A stretch of DNA of 64,000 bases, taken from the NCBI GenBank assembly GCA_003222135.1, contig QHUM01000056.1, forward strand, positions 1-64,000, in the 5' to 3' direction. Of this stretch, positions 53,597-62,772 are shown in pieces (the first letter of the stretch is position 1; the number at the start of each line of letters is the position of its first letter). The position numbers and the translations under genes are program-made. Source of the stretch: Gemmatimonadota bacterium (GTDB lineage Bacteria > Gemmatimonadota > Gemmatimonadetes > Gemmatimonadales > GWC2-71-9). Below the pieces are notes generated by a model. The model was not told the origin of the DNA and did no database searches. It saw only the letters and a list, made by a program, of their open reading frames with translations.

Positions 53597-54174
53597 GCCT
53601 CCCCTTTCCCCCTTCCCCCTTCTCCGGGTTCTCCGAAGACGTCCGCTTGGAACGTCACCACCTCGGTGCCCGATTCCCGCCACGCGTCCGCGGCGAGCCC
53701 GGCCTTGCGGCACGCGGCTCCCAGGAAGGCCTCGGGCCCCCAATGATACTCGGCCGCCACCTGCGGCAGCAGCAGCCCGATGTGGCGGCCGCGCCGCACG
53801 ATCAGACCATCGCGGCCGATCACGATGCGGGCGGGATCCACGGGGGCGAGCGGTACGGGCTCGGCCGACGTCAACACCGAGATCTCGAGGGCGAGACGCG
53901 GCAGCTCCTCCGGCTCAACCGGGGCGAAGCGCGGGTCGTCACGCGCGGCGGCTACGGTCATCTCGCGTACTACCTCGCCGAGCGGCCGCTCGTTCGCGAC
54001 GTGGCCGACGCACCCGCGCAGCGCTCCCCCCGCCTCGGTGATGGTGACGAACGCCCCTCGCGTGAGCGCGGCCCCGGGGACGTCGGGGAGAGGCGGCAGC
54101 GGCCGACCCGCGAGATGGGCGACCAGCGTGGCGCGCGCCAGGCGCAGCAGCGCCGCCCGGTCGGCCGCCGTCAG
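53593..54174 (-). CDS. AMMECR1-domain protein, probable CTG start
   Basis: This product carries a complete AMMECR1 domain: ALTRGAFVTITEAGGALRGC, GHVANERPLGEVVREM, then ARDDPRF and EISVLTSAEPV. This fold is the A component of AmmeMemoRadiSam systems and is otherwise of unknown function. No ATG, GTG or TTG exists upstream of the domain in this frame. The first such codon, ATG 53961, would cut off about one third of it. CTG 54174 (LTAADRAALLRLAR) has GGGGA seven bases upstream and gives 193 residues, the expected length. The C-terminal GEGGRGKGEA is repeat-encoded. Confidence 0.75.
   Translation of the reverse strand: MTAADRAALLRLARATLVAHLAGRPLPPLPDVPGAALTRGAFVTITEAGGALRGCVGHVANERPLGEVVREMTVAAARDDPRFAPVEPEELPRLALEISVLTSAEPVPLAPVDPARIVIGRDGLIVRRGRHIGLLLPQVAAEYHWGPEAFLGAACRKAGLAADAWRESGTEVVTFQADVFGEPGEGGRGKGEA
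53601..53621. repeat. Three CCCCCTT-type heptamers at the AMMECR1/bshC junction
   Basis: CCCCTTT, CCCCCTT, CCCCCTT in tandem. On the coding strand the G-rich array encodes the Gly/Arg/Lys tail of the AMMECR1 protein and lies 5-25 bases before the bshC GTG, where AAGGGGA can act as a Shine-Dalgarno sequence. Confidence 0.7.
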
Positions 54175-54175
54175 A

Positions 54176-54601
54176 TCAGGGTCCCCGATGATACGGCTCC
54201 CCGCGACGGATCGTGTAGGCCCGGTACAGCTGCTCGTACAGCACGACGCGCGCCAGCTCGTGGGGAAACGTGAGGCGTGACAAACTCCAGAGACGCTCGG
54301 CCCCGCGCAACACCAGCGCGGGGAGGGCGTCGGCGCCGCCCAGGGCGAAGGTCACGTCGCGTGCCTCCAGCTCCCAGCGCGCCGTCCAGTCCGCCAGCTG
54401 GGCGGACGTCCACTGGTCCCCCTCCTCCGCCAGCGCGACGAGGCGCGAGCCCTCGGGAACTGCCTCGAGGAGTCGCGCCTCGACCTTCACTTCCCGCTCC
54501 TCCACCTTCGTGTAACGCCGCAGCCGCTCGAGGTACCCGTCACACACCGCCCGCAGCGCCGCGTCCCGCATGCGGCCGACCGCGACGACGTGATAGCGCA
54601 T
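54176..54601 (-). CDS. rlmH: 23S rRNA (pseudouridine1915-N3)-methyltransferase
   Basis: This SPOUT methyltransferase modifies pseudouridine 1915 of 23S rRNA. The 141-residue product has [18 protein letters not shown], the knot region [16 protein letters not shown] and the C-terminal [18 protein letters not shown], matching RlmH; the usual length is about 155. ATG 54601 shares one base with the glutamate dehydrogenase stop (TGATG). Confidence 0.93.
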   Translation of the reverse strand: MRYHVVAVGRMRDAALRAVCDGYLERLRRYTKVEEREVKVEARLLEAVPEGSRLVALAEEGDQWTSAQLADWTARWELEARDVTFALGGADALPALVLRGAERLWSLSRLTFPHELARVVLYEQLYRAYTIRRGEPYHRGP

Positions 54602-55908
54602 CAGGCATACATCCCACGCAGCCGGTGCATCGCCGCCACGCGGTCGATCGCGATCATGTACGACGCGATCCGCGTGTTCACCTTGTGGCGCTCCGCCCAG
54701 GTCACCACTTCGGAGAAGGAGCGCACCATGATGCTCTCCAGCCGGCGATTGACCGTCTCTTCGTCCCAGAAGTAGCCCCCCCGGTCCTGCACCCACTCGA
54801 AGTAGCTGACGGTCACGCCGCCGGCGTTCGCCAGGATATCGGGGATGACGAAGATCCCCTTTTTCTCGAGGATCTCGTCGGCGGCGGCGGTCGTGGGCCC
54901 GTTCGCGCCTTCGCAGATGATCTTGGCCTTGATGTGGGGAGCGTTCTTCCGGGTGATGACGTTCTCGGTCGCGGCGGGGACCACCACGTCGCAATCCAAT
55001 GTGAGCACCTGATCGTTCGGAATCGCGTCGGCCTTCGGGTACCCCGCGAGCTGGCGGCGCTCGCGCACCCACTGCAACACATCGCCGATGTCGAGCCCTT
55101 GCGGGCGGTGCAGGCCTCCCGACTTGTCGCACACCGCCACGATCACGGCCCCCTCCCGCGCCAGCAGGTCCGCGGTCACCGACCCCACGTTGCCGAACCC
55201 CTGGATCGCCACGCGCGCCCCCTGGAGCGACATCCCCAGACGCGCCAGCGCCTCCCGCGTGACGATCATGCACCCCCGGCCCGTCGCTTCGCGCCGGCCC
55301 AGCGATCCGCCCATCTCGACCGGCTTGCCGGTCACCACCGCGGTCACGGTGTGGCGCTTGTGCATGGAGTACGTGTCCATGATCCACGCCATCACCCGCT
55401 CGTTGGTGTTCACGTCAGGCGCCGGCACGTCCGAATCGGGCCCCAGCGTCTCGATGATGCTCGACGTGTAGCGCCGCGTGACCCGCTCGAGCTCGGTCAT
55501 GGACATGGTCGCGGGGTCGCACACCACGCCGCCCTTGGCCCCGCCGAACGGGATGTTGACGAGGGCGCACTTCCACGTCATCCAGGCGGCGAGCGCCTTC
55601 ACCTCCTCGAGCGTCACGTTCAGGTCGAAGCGGATGCCCCCCTTCGCCGGGCCGCGCGAGGTGTTGTACAGCACCCGGTAGCCGGTATAGACCTCCACTT
55701 CACCGTTGTCGCGCACGATCGGGACCGAGGTGATGATCTGCTTTTCGGGGTTGCGCAGCACCTTGTAGAGGCCGGGGTCGAGCTTAAGCAGCTGGGCGGC
55801 ATGGTCGAAGCGCTCCATCATCGCTTCGAACGGGTTCTCCTCGGCCAGGAAGGTGTCCTTCTCCGGCCGGATACCGTGTCGCTCGGTCTTGATTGCAGGA
55901 TCGCTCAT
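54601..55908 (-). CDS. gdhA: Glutamate (Glu/Leu/Phe/Val-type) dehydrogenase
   Basis: This enzyme interconverts glutamate and 2-oxoglutarate plus ammonia. The 435-residue product has [14 protein letters not shown], the catalytic [15 protein letters not shown] with active Lys, and the NAD-binding [17 protein letters not shown]. The closing [14 protein letters not shown] is typical of GluDH. ATG 55908 gives the usual length. It follows lpxK after 23 bases, an unrelated pathway carried on the same transcript. Confidence 0.95.
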   Translation of the reverse strand: MSDPAIKTERHGIRPEKDTFLAEENPFEAMMERFDHAAQLLKLDPGLYKVLRNPEKQIITSVPIVRDNGEVEVYTGYRVLYNTSRGPAKGGIRFDLNVTLEEVKALAAWMTWKCALVNIPFGGAKGGVVCDPATMSMTELERVTRRYTSSIIETLGPDSDVPAPDVNTNERVMAWIMDTYSMHKRHTVTAVVTGKPVEMGGSLGRREATGRGCMIVTREALARLGMSLQGARVAIQGFGNVGSVTADLLAREGAVIVAVCDKSGGLHRPQGLDIGDVLQWVRERRQLAGYPKADAIPNDQVLTLDCDVVVPAATENVITRKNAPHIKAKIICEGANGPTTAAADEILEKKGIFVIPDILANAGGVTVSYFEWVQDRGGYFWDEETVNRRLESIMVRSFSEVVTWAERHKVNTRIASYMIAIDRVAAMHRLRGMYA

Positions 55909-55931
55909 GGCGTCGTGTGTGACGGTCAAGA

Positions 55932-56972
55932 TCAGAGGCGGCCCGCCGAGGCGAGCACCGCGTCGAGCGCACGCTCGAGCGCCACGCCATTGTGCTCCCA
56001 CCGTACGGTCAGGCCGGCCACCAGCGGCTCGGGGGCATCTTCCGGCCACCGGCCGCGGAGCTTCACGGCGTCTTTCTCGGTGACTACAACATAATCCGCC
56101 GCGGCGGAGCCCTGCACGAGGCGCGCGACGTCGGCCCGGCCATAGGCGTGATGGTCTTGATACGCTTGGAGTTGCACCATCGCGCCGAGGCCGCGGAGCT
56201 GGGCCGCGAAGCTCTCGGGATCGGCGATACCGGCGGCGGCGAGGACGCGCCGCCCGCCGAGCACCTGCAACCCGGCCGGCGCGCCAGATCGCATCCCTTC
56301 CAACCGACTCACGGCCAGATGCGCGACGCACACCAGCAGCGTACGCCCCCGCTGCCCTTCCCCCGCTTCCAGCCGGCGCGCCAGCGCCGTTGCTGCGTCA
56401 GCCGTCGCGTGTTTCCGAGTCACCACGATGACGTCCGCTCGCGCCAGCGCATCCCATCCTTCCCGCCACGGTCCGGCCGGCAGCGGCCACGGCGAGCCGG
56501 CCACGCTCTCGGCACTCACGACCGCGATGTTCAGGTCGCGCGCCACCGCGAGCAGTTGGAACGCGTCGTCCAGCACCAGCACGTCCGCGCCCGCCGCGTG
56601 GGCCTGCGCCGCACCGGCAGCCCGGTTCCGATCCGCCACGACCACGCCCTCGGGGACGAGCCGGCGGTGCACCAGCGGCTCGTCCGCCCCGTAGCCGCGC
56701 AACAGGATGCCGGGCGTACGGCCGCGCCCGGCGTAGTGGCGCGCGATCCAGGCTGCGAGCGGAGTCTTTCCCGTACCACCCACCGAGAGATTCCCCACCG
56801 CCACGGCCGGCAGGGGCAGACGTTGCGTAGGCAGCAGGCCACGTCGATACGCCGCCGCTCGCAGCTGCATCGCCGCGCGGTAGAGCAACGCGAGCGGGAC
56901 GAGCGGGAGCCGTGTCAACGACGCCGCGGGGCCGGCCTGCCACAGCCAGTGTACGAGACGCGCGCCCTTCAC
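55932..56972 (-). CDS. lpxK: Tetraacyldisaccharide 4'-kinase
   Basis: This inner-membrane-associated kinase phosphorylates the lipid A disaccharide to lipid IVA. The 346-residue product has the P-loop [28 protein letters not shown] and [22 protein letters not shown] 56972 overlaps the acyltransferase stop as GTGA; its first codons lie within a heptamer array. The gene completes the Raetz pathway set of this operon apart from the KDO transferase and LpxH/LpxI, which are not in the window. Confidence 0.94.
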   Translation of the reverse strand: MKGARLVHWLWQAGPAASLTRLPLVPLALLYRAAMQLRAAAYRRGLLPTQRLPLPAVAVGNLSVGGTGKTPLAAWIARHYAGRGRTPGILLRGYGADEPLVHRRLVPEGVVVADRNRAAGAAQAHAAGADVLVLDDAFQLLAVARDLNIAVVSAESVAGSPWPLPAGPWREGWDALARADVIVVTRKHATADAATALARRLEAGEGQRGRTLLVCVAHLAVSRLEGMRSGAPAGLQVLGGRRVLAAAGIADPESFAAQLRGLGAMVQLQAYQDHHAYGRADVARLVQGSAAADYVVVTEKDAVKLRGRWPEDAPEPLVAGLTVRWEHNGVALERALDAVLASAGRL

Positions 56973-56985
56973 CCTTCCCCCTTCC
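56965..56985. repeat. Three CCCTTCC-type heptamers at the acyltransferase/lpxK junction
   Basis: CCCTTCA, CCCTTCC, CCCTTCC in tandem on the plus strand. On the coding strand they encode the GKGEG tail of the DUF374 acyltransferase and supply the GGGGGAAGGG ribosome binding region for the lpxK GTG. Confidence 0.65.
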
Positions 56986-57607
56986 CTCCGTACGTGACCT
57001 CGGCCAGCGCGCGTTCCGCGTGGGCGATACCCTGGCGCAACCCATCCTTCCCGGCTGCCACGGTGAACGCTGCACTGTAGACGACGTCGATGGTTGCGAA
57101 CGGCTTGGGGAGACAGAAGCGATCCCAGGAGCGGATCCACCACGCCGAGGATGCTCGCGCGCCCACCGCGATCACGAGAGCGGCGGCGTGCTGGGCCGCC
57201 GCGAGCGCGCCGGGCTTCACGTGCTCGGCGGGCCCGCGCGGCCCGTCGGGCGTGAGGGCGACTTCGGCGCTGTCGCGCAGGTGCCGCACCAGACCGAGCA
57301 GGCCCACCTCCCCGCCGCGTTGTGACGACCCTCGGACGACGCGGTATCCCCAGCGCTCCGACAGCTGCGCGAGATGGCCACCGTCCGCGTGGCGGCTGAT
57401 GAGCAGCGCCACGCCCTCCCGGCGACGGGAATAGAGGAGCGGCAGGAGGCGACTGTGCCACAGCACGTATACAATCGGCCGTTGCCGGCGGTGCGCGTCC
57501 TCCACGTGCTCCCACCCGCGCACGCGGTAGCGCCACGTCGCGGCCAGGAGGCCAACGAGCGCCGCGCCGAGTCTCCCGACCAGGGGTTCGGCCCAGCGCA
57601 GCTTCAC
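56969..57607 (-). CDS. DUF374 lysophospholipid/lipid A acyltransferase-like protein
   Basis: This 212-residue protein belongs to the DUF374 branch of acyltransferases, from which LpxJ-type lipid A late acyltransferases have been described. Visible blocks are PIVYVLWHSRLLPLLYSRR, SRHADGGHLAQL and VALTPDGPRGPAEHVKPGAL. No LpxL/LpxM homologue is in the window. Placed between lpxB and lpxK, it is a good candidate for a lipid A secondary acyltransferase. GTG 57607 overlaps the lpxB stop as GTGA. Confidence 0.85.
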   Translation of the reverse strand: MKLRWAEPLVGRLGAALVGLLAATWRYRVRGWEHVEDAHRRQRPIVYVLWHSRLLPLLYSRRREGVALLISRHADGGHLAQLSERWGYRVVRGSSQRGGEVGLLGLVRHLRDSAEVALTPDGPRGPAEHVKPGALAAAQHAAALVIAVGARASSAWWIRSWDRFCLPKPFATIDVVYSAAFTVAAGKDGLRQGIAHAERALAEVTYGGKGEG

Positions 57608-58722
57608 CCCAGCAGCTCCACCGCGAGCCCCGCCACCCGGTCGGCGGCACCGGGAGGGCCCAGCCGCTCGCGTACCAGGGCGAGGCCCTCGCGCTGGCGC
57701 CGCGCCGCGCCGCTCTCACGATCGAGCAGCGGCAGCACGGCGGCAGCAAGCACCGCCGGCGTCGCCGCCCGCTGCAGGAACTCGGGAGCCACTTCGCGCC
57801 CGGCGATCAGGTTGACCAGTCCGACGTGCGGTACACGCAGCAAGCGGATGGCGATGGCGAACGACACGGGGTTCAAGCGATACGCGATGACCATCGGCAG
57901 GTCGACGAGCGCGGCTTCGAGCGTGGTCGTGCCCGACTTGCAGAGGCCGGCGTCCGCCGCGGCGAACACGGGGAGCGGATCACCCAGGTGGATGCGGATG
58001 GCGCCCGGCCCGTCGTACCGGCCCCGCGGCGTGCCTGCGACCACCACCTGCGTCGTGGGGTGCTCCGCCAGAATCGCCGCGGCCGTCTCCCGGAAGAGGG
58101 GCCACAGCCGGACGACCTCCTGCGCCCGGCTTCCGGGAAATAGGCCGAGCACGGGGCGAGCGGGGTCGAGCCCGAGCGCCCGACGGGCCTCGGCGCGGGA
58201 CGGCGCGGGGGGGCGGTCCCGCAGGGGGTGGCCGACGAACGTCGCCGGGACGCCGCGCTCCCGGAAGAACGGCTCTTCGAAGGGGAGAATCACGGCCAGA
58301 CGCCGTACCGCCGTGAGCTTGCGGACACGCCCCACGCCCCACGCCCACATTTGCGGCGCGATGTAGTAGAGCACCGGGATCCCCGCCGCGCACGCCGCGG
58401 CAGCGGCGCGCAGGTGGTAGCCGGGGTAGTCCACGAGGATGACGAGGTCATAGCGGTGGGCCTGGAACGCCTGGCTCACGCGGGCCAGCAGCCGAAAATG
58501 GGCCGGGAGCTTCCACAGCGCTTCGACGAAGCCCACCACCGACATCCGCTCCATGCGGTCCAGCACGGCGGCCCCCGCGGCCTCGAGGGCGGGGCCGCCG
58601 AACGCCTCGAACCGAGCGCCCGGGAAGCGGCGGCGCAGCGCCGTCACGACCGCGGCGGCGTGCGCGTCCCCTGACGGCTCGCCTGCCGACACGTAGATGC
58701 GCGGCGCCCCCCCGGGGCTCAC
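57604..58722 (-). CDS. lpxB: Lipid-A-disaccharide synthase
   Basis: This GT19 enzyme joins UDP-2,3-diacylglucosamine and lipid X. The 372-residue product has IYVSAGEPSGDAHAAAVV at the N-terminus, YYIAPQMWAWGVGRVRKL, LGLFPGSRAQEV and KSGTTTLEAAL, all LpxB hallmarks. GTG 58722 overlaps the preceding oxidoreductase stop as GTGA. Confidence 0.96.
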   Translation of the reverse strand: MSPGGAPRIYVSAGEPSGDAHAAAVVTALRRRFPGARFEAFGGPALEAAGAAVLDRMERMSVVGFVEALWKLPAHFRLLARVSQAFQAHRYDLVILVDYPGYHLRAAAAACAAGIPVLYYIAPQMWAWGVGRVRKLTAVRRLAVILPFEEPFFRERGVPATFVGHPLRDRPPAPSRAEARRALGLDPARPVLGLFPGSRAQEVVRLWPLFRETAAAILAEHPTTQVVVAGTPRGRYDGPGAIRIHLGDPLPVFAAADAGLCKSGTTTLEAALVDLPMVIAYRLNPVSFAIAIRLLRVPHVGLVNLIAGREVAPEFLQRAATPAVLAAAVLPLLDRESGAARRQREGLALVRERLGPPGAADRVAGLAVELLG

Positions 58723-59687
58723 GGCCGCGCGGTCGCGAGGGGCGAGGCTTGGACGGCGTCGGCGACGCGGAAGGCGAGCGCCAGCGCCTGCGCGCCGGCC
58801 GCGCCCGACACGAGCACGTCTTCTTCCCCGCGCACCGCGCGGACGAAGCTCTCGAGCTCGAGCTTCAAGGGTTCGGCCTCCGGCGCCTCGAGCCGCACGT
58901 GCTCGACGATTTGCTCGAGCCGTGTGGCACCGAGATTCTGCCAGCCGGGCTTGAGGCGAAAGAAATCCCCCGTCCCTTGCGCGAGATCGAGAGAGCAGTA
59001 CCCGGTGGGCTGGAAGATCCGCAGCTTGCGCATGCGCTCGCGCGAGACGCGGCTCGCGGTCACGTTCGCGATGGCGCCGTTGGCGAACTCGATGCGCGCG
59101 TTGGCGATGTCCACGTGCGCGGTCAAGAGCGGCACGCCGGTGGCCCGGACATCCGCCACCTCCGAGCGCACCAGCTCGAGCACCAGATCGAGGTCGTGGA
59201 TCATGAGATCGAGGATGACGGCCACATCGGTCCCGCGCGGCTGGAACGGCGCGAGGCGGTCGATCTGCAGGAAGCGCGGCTCCTCCAGGTAGGGGGCGGC
59301 GGCGCGCACCGCGCGATTGAATCGCTCGACGTGCCCTACCTGCAGCACGACGCCCCGGTCTCCCGCCCGGCGCACCAGCTGGTCGGCCGCCGCCACCGTA
59401 TCCGCGAGCGGCTTCTCCATCAGCAGCGCGATGCCGCGCTCCAGCACCGCCATCCCCACCGCCGCGTGGGCGGGGGTGGGGACCGCCACGGTCACTGCGT
59501 CCACCCGCTCGAGCAGGGCCTCCAGCGACGGATGGTCGACGGTCTCCAGCCGCCGCGCCACCTCAGCGGCGCGGGCGGGGTTCGTGTCGTAGATGCCGAC
59601 GAATTCGATGGCCGGCATCGGGCGCAACAGCCGCGCGTGGTGGAAGCCGAGCGCCCCGGTGCCGACGACGCCCACCCGCAGGCTCAC
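58719..59687 (-). CDS. Gfo/Idh/MocA oxidoreductase, GnnA-like
   Basis: This 322-residue NAD(P)-dependent sugar dehydrogenase has the Rossmann motif VGVVGTGALGFHHARLL, the MEKPLADT loop with the conserved Lys, and the Gfo/Idh C-terminal domain (HDLDLVLELV). Its place between lpxA and lpxB matches gnnA of Acidithiobacillus ferrooxidans, which oxidises UDP-GlcNAc at C3 so that GnnB can install an amino group, giving amide-linked lipid A. No GnnB aminotransferase is present in the window. GTG 59687 overlaps the lpxA stop. Confidence 0.85.
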   Translation of the reverse strand: MSLRVGVVGTGALGFHHARLLRPMPAIEFVGIYDTNPARAAEVARRLETVDHPSLEALLERVDAVTVAVPTPAHAAVGMAVLERGIALLMEKPLADTVAAADQLVRRAGDRGVVLQVGHVERFNRAVRAAAPYLEEPRFLQIDRLAPFQPRGTDVAVILDLMIHDLDLVLELVRSEVADVRATGVPLLTAHVDIANARIEFANGAIANVTASRVSRERMRKLRIFQPTGYCSLDLAQGTGDFFRLKPGWQNLGATRLEQIVEHVRLEAPEAEPLKLELESFVRAVRGEEDVLVSGAAGAQALALAFRVADAVQASPLATARP

Positions 59688-60451
59688 ACCAAGACCCCCC
59701 GCTGCGACCCTTCGATGAACTTGAGGAAGTTCTCCACTTCCGGCGTCTGCGGCAGCTCCGCCCGCGCCTTGGCGATCCCCTGACTCACCGTCATCTCGGA
59801 ATTGAACAGCAGACGGTAGGCACGCTTGAGCGCGAGCTTCACGTCGGGCGAGAAGCCCGCGCGCTGCAACCCCACCGAGTTGAGCCCGTACAAGTGCACG
59901 GGATTGCCCACCGCCTTCGTGTAGGGCGGCACGTCCTGGTTCACGCGCGACCCGCCGCCCACGAAGGCGAACGTGCCGATCCGCACGAACTGGTGGATCG
60001 GCACGAGCCCGCTGATGATCGCCCGATCCTCGACCGTCACGTGGCCCGCCATCTGGACGGCGTTGGCGATGATCACGTCGTTGCCGACCGCGCAGTCGTG
60101 CGCGATGTGCACGTAGGACATGAGGAAACAGCGCTGCCCCACGGCCGTGCGGCCCGTGGCGGGCGTCCCGCGGTTGATGGTGCAGTACTCGCGGATCACC
60201 GTCCCGTCGCCGACCTCGACCCAGGTCTCCTCGCCCTTGTACTTCAAGTCCTGAGGATCGTTGCCGATGATGCTGCCGTAGCCGACCTTCACGGCTGAGC
60301 CGAGCCGCACATTGCGCTCTAGGACGGCGTGCGCGGAGACGTGACAGCGCTCGCCGAGCGTTACGTGGGGTCCGATGATGGCGTAGGGACCGACGGTCAC
60401 GTCGTGGGCGAGCTGGGCCGTGGGATCCACCAGCGCGGTCCGGTGGATCAC
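59684..60451 (-). CDS. lpxA: Acyl-ACP:UDP-GlcNAc O-acyltransferase
   Basis: This enzyme performs the first acyl transfer of lipid A synthesis. The 255-residue left-handed beta-helix protein has hexapeptide repeats throughout, the catalytic His in SYVHIAHDCAVGND and the C-terminal GLNSVGLQRAGFSPD. GTG 60451 overlaps the lpxC-fabZ stop as GTGA; the longer frame to 60529 is rejected. The next gene may supply a modified UDP-sugar acceptor. Confidence 0.95.
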   Translation of the reverse strand: MIHRTALVDPTAQLAHDVTVGPYAIIGPHVTLGERCHVSAHAVLERNVRLGSAVKVGYGSIIGNDPQDLKYKGEETWVEVGDGTVIREYCTINRGTPATGRTAVGQRCFLMSYVHIAHDCAVGNDVIIANAVQMAGHVTVEDRAIISGLVPIHQFVRIGTFAFVGGGSRVNQDVPPYTKAVGNPVHLYGLNSVGLQRAGFSPDVKLALKRAYRLLFNSEMTVSQGIAKARAELPQTPEVENFLKFIEGSQRGVLV

Positions 60452-61713
60452 TTCTCGGTCACCATCGCCATCATCTCCGCCTCCGCCACGATCTGTCCGT
60501 CCACATAGCCGACGCCCTTCATCTTGCACGTCTTGCCTCGGAACTGGACCATTTCGAGCTCGAAGCGGATCTGGTCCCCCGGCACGACCGGCCGGCGGAA
60601 CTTCACGTTGTCGAGCGACATGAAGTAGACGACTTTGTCCGAGACGTCCTGTCCCTCGAAGTGGCTCATCAGCAGCATCCCGCCGACCTGAGCCATCGCT
60701 TCGATGATCAGCACGCCGGGCATGATGGGGTGGCCCGGAAAGTGACCCTGGAAGAACGGCTCGTTGATCGTCACGTTCTTGATGCCGACGATCCGCTGCC
60801 GTCCTTCGACCTCGATGATCCGATCGACCAGCAGGAACGGGTAGCGATGCGGCAGCACGTCCATAATGCGTCCGATGTCCATCGTCGGAGCCCCCGTACG
60901 CTTGGCGGCCCGGGACAACGTGCGGGCGAGCGCGACGTTCCCGCCGTGGCTCGGCCGCGTGGCCACGATGTGGGCGCGGATGCGCGCCCCCGTCAGCGCG
61001 AGATCGCCGACGATGTCCGCCGCCTTGTGTCGCACGAACTCGTCCGGCCAGCGGAGCTTGCCGCCGTTCACGAGCGCACGATCGTCCAGCACGATCGCGC
61101 TCGTGGTGGACGCGCCCTTGATGAGGCCCTTCGCCTGGAGCCCCTCGACCTCGCTCGCGAAGCCGAACGTCCGCGCGGGCGCGAGCTCCCGCGCGAAGCT
61201 CTCAGGCGTAACCGTGTAGCTCCCTGATTGCCGCCCGATCAAGGGGTGAGGCCACTCGATCGTCACCGTGAGGCGGAACTCCTTCGCCGGCGCCACCACG
61301 TAGCTCGAGTCCCCCTCGGTCACCGTGAACGGCGCCTGCACCGTGAGCACCACCGGCTCCCCGTCCACGTCAACCGGTTCTGCCTGCGTGAGCGCCTCGA
61401 AGTACGGCTGGACGCTGCCGTCGACGATCGGCGGCTCCGGGCCCGTCAGCTCGACGGTTAGGTCGTCGATTTCGTGAGCCGCCACCGCGGCGAGGAGATG
61501 TTCCACCGTATGGATCGTCGCCCGGCCTTTGCCGATCGCGGTGCGGCGCTCCACCGCCTCGACTTCGGTGAGGCGGGCCGGCACGACGGGGGTGCCGCTC
61601 AAGTCGGTTCGCCGGAACACGATTCCTTGACCCGGCGGGGCCGGCAGGAAGGACGCCTCGGTCTCGGCGCCCGTGTGCAGTCCCCGCCCCGACACCGACG
61701 CCCGCCGCCGCAC
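60448..61713 (-). CDS. lpxC: LpxC-FabZ fusion (UDP-acyl-GlcNAc deacetylase / hydroxyacyl-ACP dehydratase)
   Basis: The N-terminal half (to about residue 285) is the zinc deacetylase LpxC: SGRGLHTGAETEASF, TIHTVEHLLAA and FVRHKAADIVGDLALTG. The C-terminal 145 residues are FabZ: LPHRYPFLLVDRI and GHFPGHPIMPGVLIIEAMAQ with the catalytic His and Glu. The bifunctional fusion is known from Bacteroidota and relatives. The start is unclear. GTG 61713 has no ribosome binding site, and ATG 61767 overlaps lpxD by 47 bases. ATC 61728 has a perfect AAGGAGG six bases before it and gives the expected N-terminus. Confidence 0.95.
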   Translation of the reverse strand: MRRRASVSGRGLHTGAETEASFLPAPPGQGIVFRRTDLSGTPVVPARLTEVEAVERRTAIGKGRATIHTVEHLLAAVAAHEIDDLTVELTGPEPPIVDGSVQPYFEALTQAEPVDVDGEPVVLTVQAPFTVTEGDSSYVVAPAKEFRLTVTIEWPHPLIGRQSGSYTVTPESFARELAPARTFGFASEVEGLQAKGLIKGASTTSAIVLDDRALVNGGKLRWPDEFVRHKAADIVGDLALTGARIRAHIVATRPSHGGNVALARTLSRAAKRTGAPTMDIGRIMDVLPHRYPFLLVDRIIEVEGRQRIVGIKNVTINEPFFQGHFPGHPIMPGVLIIEAMAQVGGMLLMSHFEGQDVSDKVVYFMSLDNVKFRRPVVPGDQIRFELEMVQFRGKTCKMKGVGYVDGQIVAEAEMMAMVTEK

Positions 61714-61720
61714 GGATCGT

Positions 61721-62761
61721 CTACTGATGGGGCTCCTCCTTAGGCCGCACGAGCGCCTCGAGGTCATCCACGATCTGCGCCAGCCGGTACAACGCCCCCT
61801 GGGCGCGCAGGAACTCGCGGTGGCTGCGGGCCGGGTACCCTGACACCGTCGCGCCGGGGGCGATGTCGCCGATCACGCCTCCCTGCACCGTCACCCGCGC
61901 GCCCCGTCCGATCGTCACGTGGTCGGCGAGGCCCGCTTGGCCGGCCAGAAAGACGTCGTCCTCGACGTGCGTGCTCCCGGCGATCCCGGCCTGGCCCGCG
62001 ATCAGGCAGCGCGCCCCGATGCGACAGTTGTGCCCGATCTGAACGAGGTTGTCGATCTTCGTTCCCGCGCCGATGACCGTGTCGTCGACGCTGCCCCGGT
62101 CGATCGTGGTGTTCGCGCCGATTTCCACATCGTCCCCGATGATGCAGCGACCGATCTGCGGCACCTTGCGCGGCAGCTCGCCCCCCCGGCCGGGGATGTA
62201 GCCGAACCCATCCGCCCCGAGTCGGGCGCCGGCGTGCAGGATCACCCGGTTGCCGATCATCGTGCCGGCGTAGCAGACGACCTGCGGATGAAACCGCACG
62301 TCGTCCCCGACCTGCACCCCGTCCCCCAACACACACGCCGCGCCCACGCGGACGTGCTTTCCGAGCCGCACCCCCTCCCCCAGCACGGCGTAGGGTCCGA
62401 TCGACACCGGCTCGTTCCACACGACCCCCCGGCCGATCACCGCTGTGGGGTGCACGCCGGCGGTCCAGGTCGGCTCCGGATAGAGCACCGGAATGACCGC
62501 CAGCAGGGCGACGTGGGGATCCCGCACCAGCACCCGGCACGCCGGCCCCGCGGACTCCTGTGCCAAATCCGGCTTGCAGAGCACGACGGCGGCCCTAGAC
62601 TGTTGAAAATACGGGAGATAGCGCTTGCTGGCAAGAAACGACAGGTCATCCGGGCCGGCCCGGTCGATCGGGGCGACTCCTGTGACTGTCACGTCGGCCG
62701 CACCGACGAGTTGTCCTTGCGTGAGCGCTGCGATCTCGGCGGCCGAGAGCCGGGCGTTCAC
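61721..62761 (-). CDS. lpxD: UDP-3-O-(3-hydroxyacyl)glucosamine N-acyltransferase
   Basis: This enzyme adds the N-linked acyl chain in lipid A synthesis. The 346-residue product has the N-terminal LpxD domain (MNARLSAAEIAALTQGQLVG, SFLASKRYLPYFQ), a left-handed beta-helix with VRVGAACVLGDGVQVGDDV, the catalytic His in QIGHNCRIGARC, and a C-terminal helix. The start is GTG 62761, eleven bases after the Skp gene stop. The end AAGGAGG codons double as a ribosome binding site for lpxC. Confidence 0.95.
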   Translation of the reverse strand: MNARLSAAEIAALTQGQLVGAADVTVTGVAPIDRAGPDDLSFLASKRYLPYFQQSRAAVVLCKPDLAQESAGPACRVLVRDPHVALLAVIPVLYPEPTWTAGVHPTAVIGRGVVWNEPVSIGPYAVLGEGVRLGKHVRVGAACVLGDGVQVGDDVRFHPQVVCYAGTMIGNRVILHAGARLGADGFGYIPGRGGELPRKVPQIGRCIIGDDVEIGANTTIDRGSVDDTVIGAGTKIDNLVQIGHNCRIGARCLIAGQAGIAGSTHVEDDVFLAGQAGLADHVTIGRGARVTVQGGVIGDIAPGATVSGYPARSHREFLRAQGALYRLAQIVDDLEALVRPKEEPHQ

Positions 62762-62772
62762 GGGAGCGCGAG

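Noticed and set aside
58325..58352. CCCACGC heptamer-like triple in lpxB
   Set aside because: It codes for the ordinary conserved MWAWGVGRV stretch of LpxB with normal length, so I treat it as chance and not as another repeat element.
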